A stretch of DNA of 64,000 bases from Dendrophyllia cribrosa (GCA_024195265.1 JAJLRJ010000010.1:35961126-36025125), one strand, 5' to 3'. Shown: positions 45,930 through 54,748, numbered from the stretch's first letter. Program-made: numbers and translations. Notes: generated from the sequence alone by a model not told the origin.

Positions 45930-47105
45930 TTGACGTCTTAAATCTGCTCGGATCAAAGCATTATATTCTAGAGCTTACAAAATTTGCAGCAATTCCAAAT
46001 TATTTCAGAACCAAGTTAAAAAAATTAATAACTTTTTGTCTTGGAACGATTTTCCTAAGAAAGCTCAACCGTTTTAAGAAAAACATCTATTCAACAGTCC
46101 TAAACAATCGAACAAATTTATAGAAGACAATGATGTTAAAACAATCTGGCCTAAATTACCTTACGTTGGCAAAACAGGTGAAGTGTTGGTTAACAAATGT
46201 ATTAAGAAACTTAATAGACTACTTGGTAAAAAGGTTAAGTTTTATAATACGTTATGATACCACCAAACTTTCGCAATTCTATTTCAACAAGGACCCAGTT
46301 CCTGCATTGCAAAAATCTGTTATTTTTTTGAGCGAACGTAGCACTTAACAAATATATCGTCGTGGTGTCACACAATTTTTTTTTTGTAAGTAACGTAGTT
46401 TATAAACTCTCTTGTCCTGGTTGTTCTCAACAATATATTGGCAAAACAGATTGCTTCATAGCTTTCAGGCTCCGTGAGCATGCCACTAGGCCAGAACAAC
46501 CTATGTATCACCATCTTGTTAAGGGACCGTTCATAATTTATGGGTTGGGGGGGGGGGGAGGGGGGGCTATGGGGATTTGGAGGGGGGTCCATTAATTTTC
46601 ATCCAAAACAGGCGAAACAGGGAGGAGACTGGGCGACCGTTTTCGTGAACATCTCCGAGACGTTGAAAAAAATGACAGAGACGCATCCAAACCAGTCGCG
46701 CGCCATTTTAATCTTGCTAACCATTCTAAGCAACACATGACATTCTGCGGCCTTTCCCTACACCAGGGTAACACAGAAAGCCGTAAAAACCTAGAACAAA
46801 AAATCATCTTTCAAATCGGCACTCTCAAACCCCACGGAATCAACGAACGCTTTTCATTCAACTAATTTACATTTGTTTTTCACGTCACCAAATTTCCACC
46901 AATAGCGTAGCTCCACCGCTTACTATATAAAACCACACACTACCCACAATTCCTTGATTCGCTCCGACGAAGGGCTAACGCTCGAAACGTCAGCTATTTG
47001 AATCTTTTTACGGTGGTCAATTTACCTTATCGACTCAGTCGATAAAACTAAATTCTCGTGTTTCATCCCCCCACCGACGCAGCACCACAGTTTCTCTAGA
47101 AACTA
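45930..47105 (+). mobile_element. Decayed Penelope-like element with GIY-YIG remnant
   Basis: In shifting frames one reads parts of a Penelope-like protein. Around 46250-46510 there is a GIY-YIG-associated zone (YKLSCPGCSQQYIGKT, FRLREHATRPEQ), then after a G-rich insertion at 46545-46600 comes the C-terminal tail ending INERFSFN (about 46690-46865), as at 10826-11540. The frame is broken by several shifts, so it is a pseudogene. After the stop, the 3' region is shared with the 11 kb copies. Confidence 0.7.
46956..47004 (+). ncRNA. Candidate hammerhead-ribozyme-like motif, third copy
   Basis: Same arrangement as at 11430-11478, except the stem II loop reads AAC instead of AGC, which would not extend stem II. 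Same position relative to the Penelope-like protein tail. Confidence 0.3.
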
Positions 47106-47250
47106 ACCCCATTCATTTAATGTATTCAAACCACCTGTTAGAACAAGCTGCGCCGTCCTGCGTTCGCGTTCGTTCTTGGTCGATTTGCTTCTCAATTGTT
47201 TTGTAAATTGTAAGTGTTTCAGATGCTCAATGTATTTTGTTACCAGTTCC

Positions 47251-47410
47251 AGCAGCATAGAGCGTTGGTGATTCGGGATCACCTAAAATAAGGCCCCAAA
47301 TGCCCGAGTTAAGCCCTCACACGAGGAATGACAATGACTCGTGTGAGGGCTTAACTCGGGCATTTGGGGCCTTATTTTAGGTGATCCCGAATGCACCAAC
47401 GCTCTAAGCT
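47251..47410. repeat. Near-perfect palindrome at the left edge of the Polinton
   Basis: Bases 47251-47324 are mirrored at 47339-47410 with only a few differences and a 14-bp centre. The arms contain GGATCACCTAAAATAAGGCC and AAGCCCTCACACGA. The right arm runs into the start of the Polinton left inverted repeat (CTAAGCTGCT). The two arms differ by small changes, so they are two diverged copies of a terminal sequence arranged head to head. Confidence 0.8.
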
Positions 47411-47605
47411 GCTCACTGGTTAATGCTGCTCCGGTACGAGATCACCTCCACAGTTGCTTGTGAATGCTGATCCGGCACGAGATCACCAATTGAAGAAACA
47501 CCACCTCTGTTTTATACCAACCCACATGGCAATGACGGCTCAAGGTCTTGACTTCAATCCAAAGAATCAAGAATACTTTGGTGATTGGTTGCTGTCCTTT
47601 GGTGA
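47404..47605 (+). repeat. Left terminal inverted repeat of the Polinton
   Basis: CTAAGCTGCTCACTGG and the following about 120 bases match the reverse complement of 63880-64000. Homology continues into the coding sequence (GTCTTGACTTCAATCCAA) up to about 47605, after an interruption where the right end has a 66-bp tandem duplication. Confidence 0.85.
47481..47525 (+). promoter_or_regulatory. Early-type promoter of the left-end gene
   Basis: A GATCACCAATTGAAGAAA box (47481-47498), then TTTATACC at 47511-47518 and the ATG at 47526. The same box occurs before the exonuclease and polymerase genes. Confidence 0.55.
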
Positions 47606-47981
47606 ATCCCATTGGGACTATTTGCCAGACTTGATCAAGGATTACATCCTTGAACTGGTTGAAAGGAGTATCCAGCGTGACTTGGCTGCCAAGGCCCTTC
47701 ATCAACGCAGGATGAAATCTTTATGCCTTTCAATACAGAATCATTATCACTGGCAAAACGATTGCTATTTCCCTACATTAAATTCACAAACATGTGATGA
47801 ATGTCAAGAACTCTTCTCACCAGAAGTGGACATGGGCAGACACCGAGCTATTTGCCCCTGCAAGCCTCCTTATAAACACAACATACAGAGCTGCTTCCTG
47901 CCTATGCCTTTAGACATCGGCAGTGATTACGAGGAAGGCTATCACCAATTGAAAAAACATTCACCCTTCGTATACCAATGA
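47526..47981 (+). CDS. Left-end zinc-finger protein sharing its N-terminus with the polymerase
   Basis: Encodes 151 residues from the ATG at 47526. The N-terminus (LDFNPKNQEYFGDWL) closely matches that of the DNA polymerase at the other end of the element, because the terminal inverted repeat reaches into both genes. The middle is helical. Further on there is a zinc-finger-like C-x2-C-x12-H-x3-C motif (CDEC ... HRAIC), similar in layout to one in the polymerase. The stop TGA overlaps the exonuclease ATG (ATGA). Function unknown; a DNA-binding or regulatory role is a guess. Confidence 0.6.
   Translation: MAMTAQGLDFNPKNQEYFGDWLLSFGESHWDYLPDLIKDYILELVERSIQRDLAAKALHQRRMKSLCLSIQNHYHWQNDCYFPTLNSQTCDECQELFSPEVDMGRHRAICPCKPPYKHNIQSCFLPMPLDIGSDYEEGYHQLKKHSPFVYQ
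47941..47977 (+). promoter_or_regulatory. Early-type promoter of the exonuclease inside the upstream gene
   Basis: ATCACCAATTGAAAAAAC at 47941-47958 and TATACC at 47971-47976 directly before the ATG at 47978. The whole signal lies within the 3' coding sequence of the left-end gene. Confidence 0.55.
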
Positions 47982-49090
47982 TGACGACAACACAAGCTTT
48001 CATGAACTTTCTCAAATCGAGGAACACTGGTCTGAAACAAAAGAGCGCCGACTGGCTCTCAGCCAGACAAAATACAATTGGAGCCTCTGAAGTTTCTGCT
48101 TTAACGGCTACTTCGCCGTTCGAAACGCGAAGAAGCTTGCTCATGAAGAAAATTCATCCAACACATATGCTAAACAATACGGCTTGTACCTGGGGCAATC
48201 TGTTCGAGCCGCTTATTCGCAAGTATTTTGAACAAAAACATTCTGTTTCCGTTTTTGGTCACAGCATATGTCTTAATCTGTCAAGAGAACATCCGCTTTA
48301 TCGAAAGGTCACTTGTAGTCCAGACGGTTATTTTAAGGATAAAGACGGCAGCTTTATTCTCTTGGAGTTTAAATGCCCGTTCAAGCGAAAAATAGCGATT
48401 AACAGAATTCCTAGCTATTATCGCGATCAGATACAAACAGGGCTTGCTTTGAGTGGTGACATGGTCTCCAAAGGCTTGTTTGTTGACGGCTATTTCAGAA
48501 TGTGTTCTTGAAACCAGCTTGAACCAAGTTTAGCTCATAATTCTTTTCTCAACGTCGGTAAAATATACAAGACAAAAAACAAATCAACTCTTGCCTGGGG
48601 GGTCTGTTATCTATTCAGTAAACAAAACATCAAGATCAATCAAGCTGAACTTATTGATCTTGGGGCAATACAATCAATTGCTTTGTTTGAACATGTCATG
48701 GGTTTAGTTGCCACTAAAGAGATTTGGGTTTCATATGGTAAAATAAGAATGACGTTCACAGCCCGTGACGAAAATGCTGAATTTCTACGTTTAAACGCAA
48801 TGAAAGAAGCGTTCTCTAACCCGCGTAGAGAAGGGCCAAAACCTGTCGCAATGTTCGCTTGGAAATTGCTCGATCTCACTGAAATTTGGGAGTTTAAAAA
48901 ACCAGATTTCTTGAGGGAAATCCAAAGGTCTGTTGAATGTTTTCATGATAATCTATCAAAATTAAAAGGAAGAATCAGAAATTATACTTACACCGATGAC
49001 TCTGCCACAACTCCAAACACAGGCGATGACAAGGCCCTTTTGGAAGCCTTTTTAATGAAGCAAGCGGCAAAGCTTACTCCAGATTTCTGA
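47978..49090 (+). pseudogene. YqaJ/lambda-type exonuclease, interrupted by one in-frame TGA
   Basis: A single reading frame of about 370 codons is broken only by a TGA at 48509-48511 (codon 178). The N-terminal half has the YqaJ nuclease signature: IGASEVSAL near residue 35, D116 (SPDGY), E130 and K132 (LLEFKCP), and YRDQIQ (148-153). The C-terminal half continues with protein-like sequence up to the TGA at 49090. Such exonucleases serve recombination or DNA processing in large DNA viruses and Polinton relatives. It overlaps the end of the convergent VLTF3-like gene by 17 bp. The stop could be a decay mutation, a sequencing error or, less likely, readthrough. Confidence 0.75.
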
Positions 49091-49739
49091 ATGCATTATT
49101 CCATAAAAATTCGTTTTTGATTATCGTCGCATCAGACATCAATTGTTGTCTCAGGTAATTTATAATCACTCGTTGCGGGGCTTCAAGCGGTGTTATAATG
49201 TTCAGGATTTTGTAGATCACAAACGTATAAGATATTCTCGGAAGCCGGCCTTCTATTTGTTTGAATATACGTTTCGTTTCATGGATTTGATCGAGAGTCA
49301 ACTGTACAGGCAGAAATTTGAGCTTTTTTATAAGCCGGTCCAAAGCATAACCAAACACGTAACTTCGTCCCGACCGATGACTTGGTTTGTGGAAATTGTT
49401 TTGCTGCGTACATGCCGGAGCATCATCGAGCACTTCCACACGGCTGCATCTTTTACAATAAAGTTCACAAGAATTGATTGATTGCAAAAAGAAGCCACCA
49501 CAGTCATAACAAGACAGGAGTCTTCGGTCCCAGCGTTCAATCTCCATGTCATTGTAATGTTTTTGTAGATATTGCTTCCCAATCTCTGCTCGGCCCATAT
49601 CTTCGCATAACTGATAGAATTTTTCCGGCAGGCACAAGCGGTGTATTTCTTTTCTGTAATTGCTGCCGTATAGCGAGCGGAGGATGGCAAATTTGTGCTC
49701 TTTGTCAAGTTCATTGAGCCGTACGTCAAACTCAGTCAT
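49074..49739 (-). CDS. VLTF3-like late transcription factor candidate
   Basis: Encodes 221 residues. A zinc ribbon-like set CYDCGG (C77, C80) and CKRC (C95, C98) lies in the middle. The C-terminal part (SYVFGYALDRLIKKL ... ISYTFVIYKILN ... PQRVIINYL) resembles the C-terminal domain of poxvirus-type late transcription factor VLTF3, which nucleocytoplasmic DNA viruses and some Polinton relatives encode. The gene has an upstream CCAATTGAAAAA box like the replication genes, consistent with early expression of a factor that turns on late genes. The assignment rests on motif layout only. Confidence 0.55.
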   Translation of the reverse strand: MTEFDVRLNELDKEHKFAILRSLYGSNYRKEIHRLCLPEKFYQLCEDMGRAEIGKQYLQKHYNDMEIERWDRRLLSCYDCGGFFLQSINSCELYCKRCSRVEVLDDAPACTQQNNFHKPSHRSGRSYVFGYALDRLIKKLKFLPVQLTLDQIHETKRIFKQIEGRLPRISYTFVIYKILNIITPLEAPQRVIINYLRQQLMSDATIIKNEFLWNNAFRNLE

Positions 49740-49775
49740 GTCTATATTAAGAGATTACAATTTTTCAATTGGGGG
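49740..49775 (-). promoter_or_regulatory. Early-type promoter of the VLTF3-like gene
   Basis: On the minus strand CCCCAATTGAAAAA (about 49761-49774) precedes TTAATATAGAC and the ATG at 49739. It carries the CCAATTGAARAAA core of the other early-class genes but lacks a clear TATATACC. Confidence 0.45.
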
Positions 49776-49849
49776 TTTCCCGTGACTTCCGGTATTGTTG
49801 TGTAAAGGCCGTATTTAGAAAATTACAACTTTTCGAAGCTTCTCGGGCA

Positions 49850-50010
49850 TACCGAAGCGCCCCACAAATACCGAAGCGCCCCAACTTTGTTGAAAAAAAT
49901 TTTTCTGGGGCGCTTCGGAATTTATTTTTTGAAAAAGTTTTTGTGGGGAGCTTCGGAATTTATTTTTTGAAAACGTTTTTTGGGGGCGCTTCGGAATTTA
50001 TGGGGGGGAT
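49850..50010. repeat. GGCGCTTCGG repeat cluster between Polinton genes
   Basis: Three direct units of about 40 bp built on GGGCGCTTCGGAATTTAT (about 49908, 49947 and 49985) are preceded by two inverted units (ACCGAAGCGCCCCA at about 49851 and 49872). They can fold into alternative hairpins. The cluster lies between two minus-strand genes and may act as a terminator or replication structure; this is inference. Confidence 0.65.
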
Positions 50011-50044
50011 TTTTCCCTCAAGATTTGTAGATTACAGCCAGAGT

Positions 50045-50728
50045 TTAATTTCTCAAATCGGATTTGGAGGCTGCGGCGAGAAGTATCTTTTTTTGTAACT
50101 CTTCTTTGACTTCCTTGCGAAGTTCCTTTTTGAGTTTCTCGAGGTCTGGCGCTTGTGTTTGAGTGCCAACATTTTTTTTAGCCTTAATACCATCCCTGAT
50201 TGCAGCTTTGAGTTCGTGATATTTTTCCACCTCACGAGTAATTATGGTGAATTCTGCATCACTGATCCTCTTGTCTTCCAGAGCCTTTGAGACCAGTTCA
50301 TAGACAGAGTTACGTTTAGCCAGGGCCAGTGTGTAGATATTCTCGTGTTTGGTCACTTTTCGCTCTAATCGCTTGTTAGCAGCTGTAAAGCCAACAGAGG
50401 ACAGCCCGCAAAGCGTGGCGATGCCCGCAAGTGCTGGACTTGCAACAATTCCGAACCCAGTTAATGCAGTGGCAAGGGCCCCTGATGACAGCCCAACAGA
50501 AAGCGACCCAAGGCCAACCGCAGAGTAATGAACTAATGATTGGGTTCTTTTGTATTTCTTTGCGACTTGTCTGTAATGCTCGGCTTCGTCAGACAACTCT
50601 TTAAGCAAGTCAGAGATCTTTTTGAGCCGGAAGTCTTCTGCATTGATTTGAGCGATCTCATGCATAGGGTATAGCTGTTGTGTCTCGCTGTACTCGGGGG
50701 CCGATGGAAGCACATTGGCAGAACTCAT
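50045..50728 (-). CDS. Polinton membrane/coiled-coil protein, function unknown
   Basis: Encodes 227 residues. A hydrophobic glycine- and alanine-rich central segment (about 75-115: VGLSSGALATALTGFGIVAS) could be membrane-spanning, and charged helices on both sides, especially the lysine/glutamate-rich C-terminus, predict coiled coil. Proteins of this type recur in cnidarian Polintons. The start follows the TATATACC box (GGTATATAAAT on the plus strand, 50735-50745). Likely a structural or entry-related virion component by its promoter class; not proven. Confidence 0.6.
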   Translation of the reverse strand: MSSANVLPSAPEYSETQQLYPMHEIAQINAEDFRLKKISDLLKELSDEAEHYRQVAKKYKRTQSLVHYSAVGLGSLSVGLSSGALATALTGFGIVASPALAGIATLCGLSSVGFTAANKRLERKVTKHENIYTLALAKRNSVYELVSKALEDKRISDAEFTIITREVEKYHELKAAIRDGIKAKKNVGTQTQAPDLEKLKKELRKEVKEELQKKILLAAASKSDLRN

Positions 50729-50750
50729 GGTGTGGGGTATATAAATGATT
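50729..50750 (-). promoter_or_regulatory. Late-type promoter of the 50045-50728 gene
   Basis: On the minus strand ATTTATATACCCCACACC precedes the ATG at 50728. The TATATACC box ends 7 bp before the start codon. Confidence 0.55.
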
Positions 50751-51434
50751 TTAATTTATCTCGATTTCAAATTCTAAGGGCATGCCATTGAAGTCAAAGA
50801 GGTCATTGTTTTCATCCCTCACTGACAGTGTTATGCTGTTTACAAATTCGCCAGACGAGACGTCACGCAAGACGTTCTGCTGTGTTGTCTCGTAAAACAC
50901 CTTTTCAAAGGGCTTTCCCCGAATATCAAACCGAGCCAAAACTGTCGAAGGCTTGCCATTGAGGAGGTTTTGTTCTTTATCAATAAGATCACAGTGGATG
51001 AAGTAAGTGCTTGGTGCCCTTAAACGCTTGACGAAAGTTGATGGAAACAGCAATTTAGGACTTATACCAAGCAATTCAGATAGATCATGGTCTAGTTTAA
51101 CCTCTTCTTGGTATTCTTTGAAAATGATCATCGCCCCCAGTGGCGTGTTTGTCTCAGTTGCTAATTTATAATTAGCATTTGAACCCCCGAATACGTTTTC
51201 TAATTCTTTTGCCAAAGACTTAATAGTGTAATGGCCTGGGAGAAATCTCATGACAGATCCTGTATTGCTCCCATTTTCATTTTTGAACAATGTTATCTCT
51301 CCTCTTTGTTTCAAAGTATGCCAAGAGTTGAAAATTGAGCAAGAGACAAGGCGGATATAACTCGGTTTCCGTAGTGGGTGGTCGAAATAGATCGTGTGAG
51401 GGTTAGAAGACGTGACGATTGTTAACACAACCAT
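50751..51434 (-). CDS. Minor capsid / penton-like protein candidate
   Basis: The start is placed at the ATG at 51434 (227 residues), because a TATATACAC box lies just upstream; the frame is open further but that part overlaps the divergent gene. The sequence alternates short strands and ends with SITLSVRDENNDLFDFNG and PLEFEIEIN, a conserved tail of the penton/minor capsid candidates in Polintons and adintoviruses. The family forms a single jelly roll at virion vertices. It lies beside the other virion genes and shares a 46-bp promoter region with the 606-residue gene. Confidence 0.6.
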   Translation of the reverse strand: MVVLTIVTSSNPHTIYFDHPLRKPSYIRLVSCSIFNSWHTLKQRGEITLFKNENGSNTGSVMRFLPGHYTIKSLAKELENVFGGSNANYKLATETNTPLGAMIIFKEYQEEVKLDHDLSELLGISPKLLFPSTFVKRLRAPSTYFIHCDLIDKEQNLLNGKPSTVLARFDIRGKPFEKVFYETTQQNVLRDVSSGEFVNSITLSVRDENNDLFDFNGMPLEFEIEIN

Positions 51435-51480
51435 GATTGTGTATATAATTAACATTTTATAATTATAATTATATACAATC
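51435..51480. promoter_or_regulatory. 46-bp bidirectional late promoter, palindromic
   Basis: The interval between two divergent ATGs is almost a palindrome: CATGATTGTGTATATAATT on the left mirrors AATTATATACAATCATG on the right. Each side provides a TATATA-like box to its own gene, leaving leaders of about 6-10 nt. Confidence 0.7.
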
Positions 51481-53301
51481 ATGTTTGGCGGACGTCCTGG
51501 TGGATTTAATCCTAATTCAAATCTTGGTATCTCCATCGGTGGCCACAATTACGGACCCCCACCTCCTTTTAATTCAAACCTAAACGTCAATAGCCATCCT
51601 CCATATAAGCCACCACCCCCTGATCCTGAAATTGCTTGGTTGAGATCGCCGGAGGCAGCAAAGCTCTCTGCCGCGGCCAAGGCCAAGGCTATCTCAGACT
51701 TCAAAAGGCGTTTCCCTCGCGCCGATATGTCTCACTTTGAAGTGCAAGTAGAGTTTGGCGACGACCACAAAACCGCCACAGGGGAAGTGCTTTACAAAGA
51801 GGGCCAAGGCTCATGGGCACTCGTTACAGAAATGCCCCACAAAGATTGGACTGACGCCGAAAGAGATGCTCTTGGCCTCCATTATGATGGCGGGTTCCTT
51901 TATCAGTTATCGCTGGGGCAACAAATGTTATCAATCCCGGCTGTTGCTTTCGACACCACAATAGACAAAGACATGATGATTGGGGCAATCTTGAATGACA
52001 AAGAGCAAAAGATTTATGTCACTCCAACTGAGTATTTCACAACGAAATACAGAAACATATTCAGGGACACACAGATTTCATTCACAACCGCGAAATATGG
52101 TCGAAAATGGATGGGTGGGCCTCATATGAGTTTTTGGCCACAACAACTCTCCTTCGCACTGTGGTGTGCAACAACCGGCTGTGGAATCTCGCGCGACATT
52201 CTCTTCGATAAGAACTCCAGTCTGTCCCTAACCCCACAGCTCCGGTCGTTTTACCGGTTTCACGTTTATTTCACAACAAGGCGAATACTCTACCAGATGG
52301 GCGGGGAACAAAGCGTGAGTGCTTTGCCAGACGACCCCCCATTTAACCAGAAAGACAACAAGTATAACATCGACGCGTACAAGAAGCTTTGCATCGAGTT
52401 CGGCATCGACTCCAGTTCTGACTTCCGTTACACATACGGCAAGAACCACGGGCTTGGGAATGTCTACATTTGGGTTTATGGAGATGGCCCAACATCTACT
52501 GATTACACATACCCCGATTCTGATCTGGCTCTGTTCGATGATGAGCGCATCACTGACAGAAAAGACTCCAATTATAAAGCCAATGGAATAACTTTTGTCC
52601 GCAACGACCAAGGGGCGGACACCCAGTTCGAGCACTTTGTGCCAAATTACGCACAGAGGCTAACACAGCCAGGGCTCGCGCGTATGAACCAATCAATCGA
52701 GGCCTTTGTGTACTGCATTCTTGGTTCACAAGCCAAAACCCGCAGCAGCATTATTGGAAAAGGAGGTCGGGTGTTCGAAACGCAGAGAGTATTCCTCACC
52801 CATCTAGAGGAGGCCATAATCCTGAACGACATCTCAACAAGCGTACAGCGTTACCAGCTTGCCATCCAAGCAACGAAAGTGCAGTTAGACTTTGCGACAG
52901 CACCCGGAAACTGGCTCATGCCCTCGCGCATGATTATCAACACAGAGAGCGTGGTCGGGTATAACAACAATCTACAGGAGGCAACGCAAGGGATGAAGCT
53001 GGGCGTGAGCAGTGATGTTAATCTGGGCACGAAAAAAGCCTCCCTTCGCCACATGGACGGTGGACCAACAAAGATCAATCCACCAAACAGTCACCCATCA
53101 AACCCGATACACAAACAGGCCACACAGGCACAGGGCATCGCACCCAAACCGAAGGCCACACCACAACCCACACCCACACCACAACCTACACCACAACCCA
53201 CACCAACACCAGAACCGCAGCCCGACCCGCATCACGTCTCCAAGGCAGTCGTTGCTGTGGGTGCGCTTGTTTTGGCAGGCCTTTTCGTTTGGTTGAGGTA
53301 G
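51481..53301 (+). CDS. Large Polinton protein of unknown function, membrane-anchored C-terminus
   Basis: Encodes 606 residues. The N-terminal 50 residues are proline- and asparagine-rich, a globular part follows (about 60-540, with GRKWMGGPHMSFWPQQL and VRNDQGADTQFEHFVP), then a proline/threonine tract (PTPTPQPTPQPT) and a final hydrophobic helix (AVVAVGALVLAGLFVWL). The globular part resembles a protein found next to capsid genes in cnidarian Polintons; no enzyme motif was found. The tract plus anchor suggests a virion surface or membrane-attached protein, for instance a spike or fibre, but this is inference. Start right after the bidirectional late promoter. Confidence 0.6.
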   Translation: MFGGRPGGFNPNSNLGISIGGHNYGPPPPFNSNLNVNSHPPYKPPPPDPEIAWLRSPEAAKLSAAAKAKAISDFKRRFPRADMSHFEVQVEFGDDHKTATGEVLYKEGQGSWALVTEMPHKDWTDAERDALGLHYDGGFLYQLSLGQQMLSIPAVAFDTTIDKDMMIGAILNDKEQKIYVTPTEYFTTKYRNIFRDTQISFTTAKYGRKWMGGPHMSFWPQQLSFALWCATTGCGISRDILFDKNSSLSLTPQLRSFYRFHVYFTTRRILYQMGGEQSVSALPDDPPFNQKDNKYNIDAYKKLCIEFGIDSSSDFRYTYGKNHGLGNVYIWVYGDGPTSTDYTYPDSDLALFDDERITDRKDSNYKANGITFVRNDQGADTQFEHFVPNYAQRLTQPGLARMNQSIEAFVYCILGSQAKTRSSIIGKGGRVFETQRVFLTHLEEAIILNDISTSVQRYQLAIQATKVQLDFATAPGNWLMPSRMIINTESVVGYNNNLQEATQGMKLGVSSDVNLGTKKASLRHMDGGPTKINPPNSHPSNPIHKQATQAQGIAPKPKATPQPTPTPQPTPQPTPTPEPQPDPHHVSKAVVAVGALVLAGLFVWLR

Positions 53302-53362
53302 TCGAAAATCAATGTAACCTGACACTTTTTTTCGCTCCACTGAGTGTGTGCTCCCAAGAGAG

Positions 53363-54748
53363 TTAAGACTTCGAACGCTTGGTGATCCTTTCAACAAGGA
53401 AGGCCACCACGGCAAGGATGAGTAACCAGGCGTGTTCGCCCAGAAAGGAGATGACAGACCCAGCCGCTTTGAAGATGAAGCTAACAATTGAGCCAATGAG
53501 GCCAGGCAAGGCGCCGGCTGCCTTTTTGCCAAGCTCTTTAAGCCCATTGCCAATAGCCTTGGTGGCCTTTGCCAGGCCGTTCAAGGTGGCGAGCACAACA
53601 GCGCTGATGGTGATGCCAGCTGCCAGAACAATCGCTTGCAGGGTCCATCCGTATTTCTTGAAGATTTCTCTGACCCTCTCTCTCAAAGACAGGGCTTGTT
53701 CACGCACCTCAACCTGTGGTCGGAGCCTTGCCAGCTCTTCTTCTCGCTCAGCAACCCGGGCCTCCGCGGCTTCTCTTTCAGAGGGAGACGTGTTCTCATC
53801 CTCTATGACGCGTTTATCCTCCTCGTTCTGTCGTTTAAGCTCGGTTTCTCTTTCGTTTAACTCATCAAGAGGTTTAGTTGAGTTTAGCCTTGCTTCAACT
53901 TCATTTCTTTCCTTCTCTTTGGCAGAAAGGCGTGTTCTGAGTTTGTCAACCTTTGCCTGTTCTTGGTCTCGTTGTTTTTGTATTTTTTGCAGTTCCCCTA
54001 CTTCTTTTTTCTGGTTTTCAAGATCTCGTTGAAGATTCTTTTTCACCTGTTTTAGGCGGTCTATCTCGGCTTGATTTTCAACGCTTGAACCGTGTTCCTG
54101 CTCCAGATTGTCAATCTTCGCTTGAGTTTGCCCAATTCTGTCTCTGAGGTTTTGCACCTCATTTGTTGCTTGTTGTTGTTCAACAGCAATCCTTTCATTC
54201 TCCTTAAGTTGTTTTTCTGCCTCCTTCAATCTTTGTCTTTCTTCCCTTATTGAGGCATTCGCTTCAGAGACAAGCTCTTCAGCGCTTGGGCCAAGGGATG
54301 TTTTGAACTTGTCTGTGAACGATTTAAGAAAGCTCCCATCTTGCTTGAAAATGAGAGTTTCCCCGCCTTTTGGTCCAAAGGAAACTATTTTGTCAGAATT
54401 TGCTGGTTTTTTACCGAAACCAATTGGGCCTAATTTAGGGATGTTTACTTTTGGAAACTTCTTTTTAATCCAGTCCATGGCTTTATCGACCATCTCTGCT
54501 TTATCAGTTGCGTCTGAGAAGTCACTAAGAAGAGGTACGGTTTCAGGGTCACCTGGCAGCCCACTTTGTTCGTGAGGCATTGTATGCATTTCATGCTGCT
54601 CGCCGCCATGATATGGGGTGGATGTGCCGCCTGGTTGAAAGGGTGTTGTTGTGTCAACTTCTTGTTCATCGTCATCATCGTGGTCAATTCCATGGTCAAC
54701 CCAAGGATTATCGGGCATATCTCCTGGATCAAAACCGCCTTCAGCCAT
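53363..54748 (-). CDS. Long coiled-coil protein with C-terminal membrane segments
   Basis: Encodes 461 residues: an acidic N-terminus (DHDDDDEQEV), a basic stretch near 95-130, then about 200 residues of heptad-like coiled coil (QAKIDNLEQE, KKNLQRDLENQKKEV), and hydrophobic segments at the C-terminus (AIVLAAGITISAVVLATL; LIGSIVSFIFKAAG; AWLLILAVVAFLV). The layout fits a virion-associated membrane or tail-like protein. It is divergent from the capsid gene and shares a 43-bp promoter region with it. No homologue with known function was recognised. Confidence 0.6.
   Translation of the reverse strand: MAEGGFDPGDMPDNPWVDHGIDHDDDDEQEVDTTTPFQPGGTSTPYHGGEQHEMHTMPHEQSGLPGDPETVPLLSDFSDATDKAEMVDKAMDWIKKKFPKVNIPKLGPIGFGKKPANSDKIVSFGPKGGETLIFKQDGSFLKSFTDKFKTSLGPSAEELVSEANASIREERQRLKEAEKQLKENERIAVEQQQATNEVQNLRDRIGQTQAKIDNLEQEHGSSVENQAEIDRLKQVKKNLQRDLENQKKEVGELQKIQKQRDQEQAKVDKLRTRLSAKEKERNEVEARLNSTKPLDELNERETELKRQNEEDKRVIEDENTSPSEREAAEARVAEREEELARLRPQVEVREQALSLRERVREIFKKYGWTLQAIVLAAGITISAVVLATLNGLAKATKAIGNGLKELGKKAAGALPGLIGSIVSFIFKAAGSVISFLGEHAWLLILAVVAFLVERITKRSKS

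Noticed and set aside
45930..47105. Intact Penelope-like retroelement
   Set aside because: Only GIY-YIG and C-terminal fragments in different frames remain; no reverse transcriptase was found.
53379..54032. 217-codon plus-strand frame, serine-rich
   Set aside because: Antisense shadow of the coiled-coil gene; no promoter box before it.
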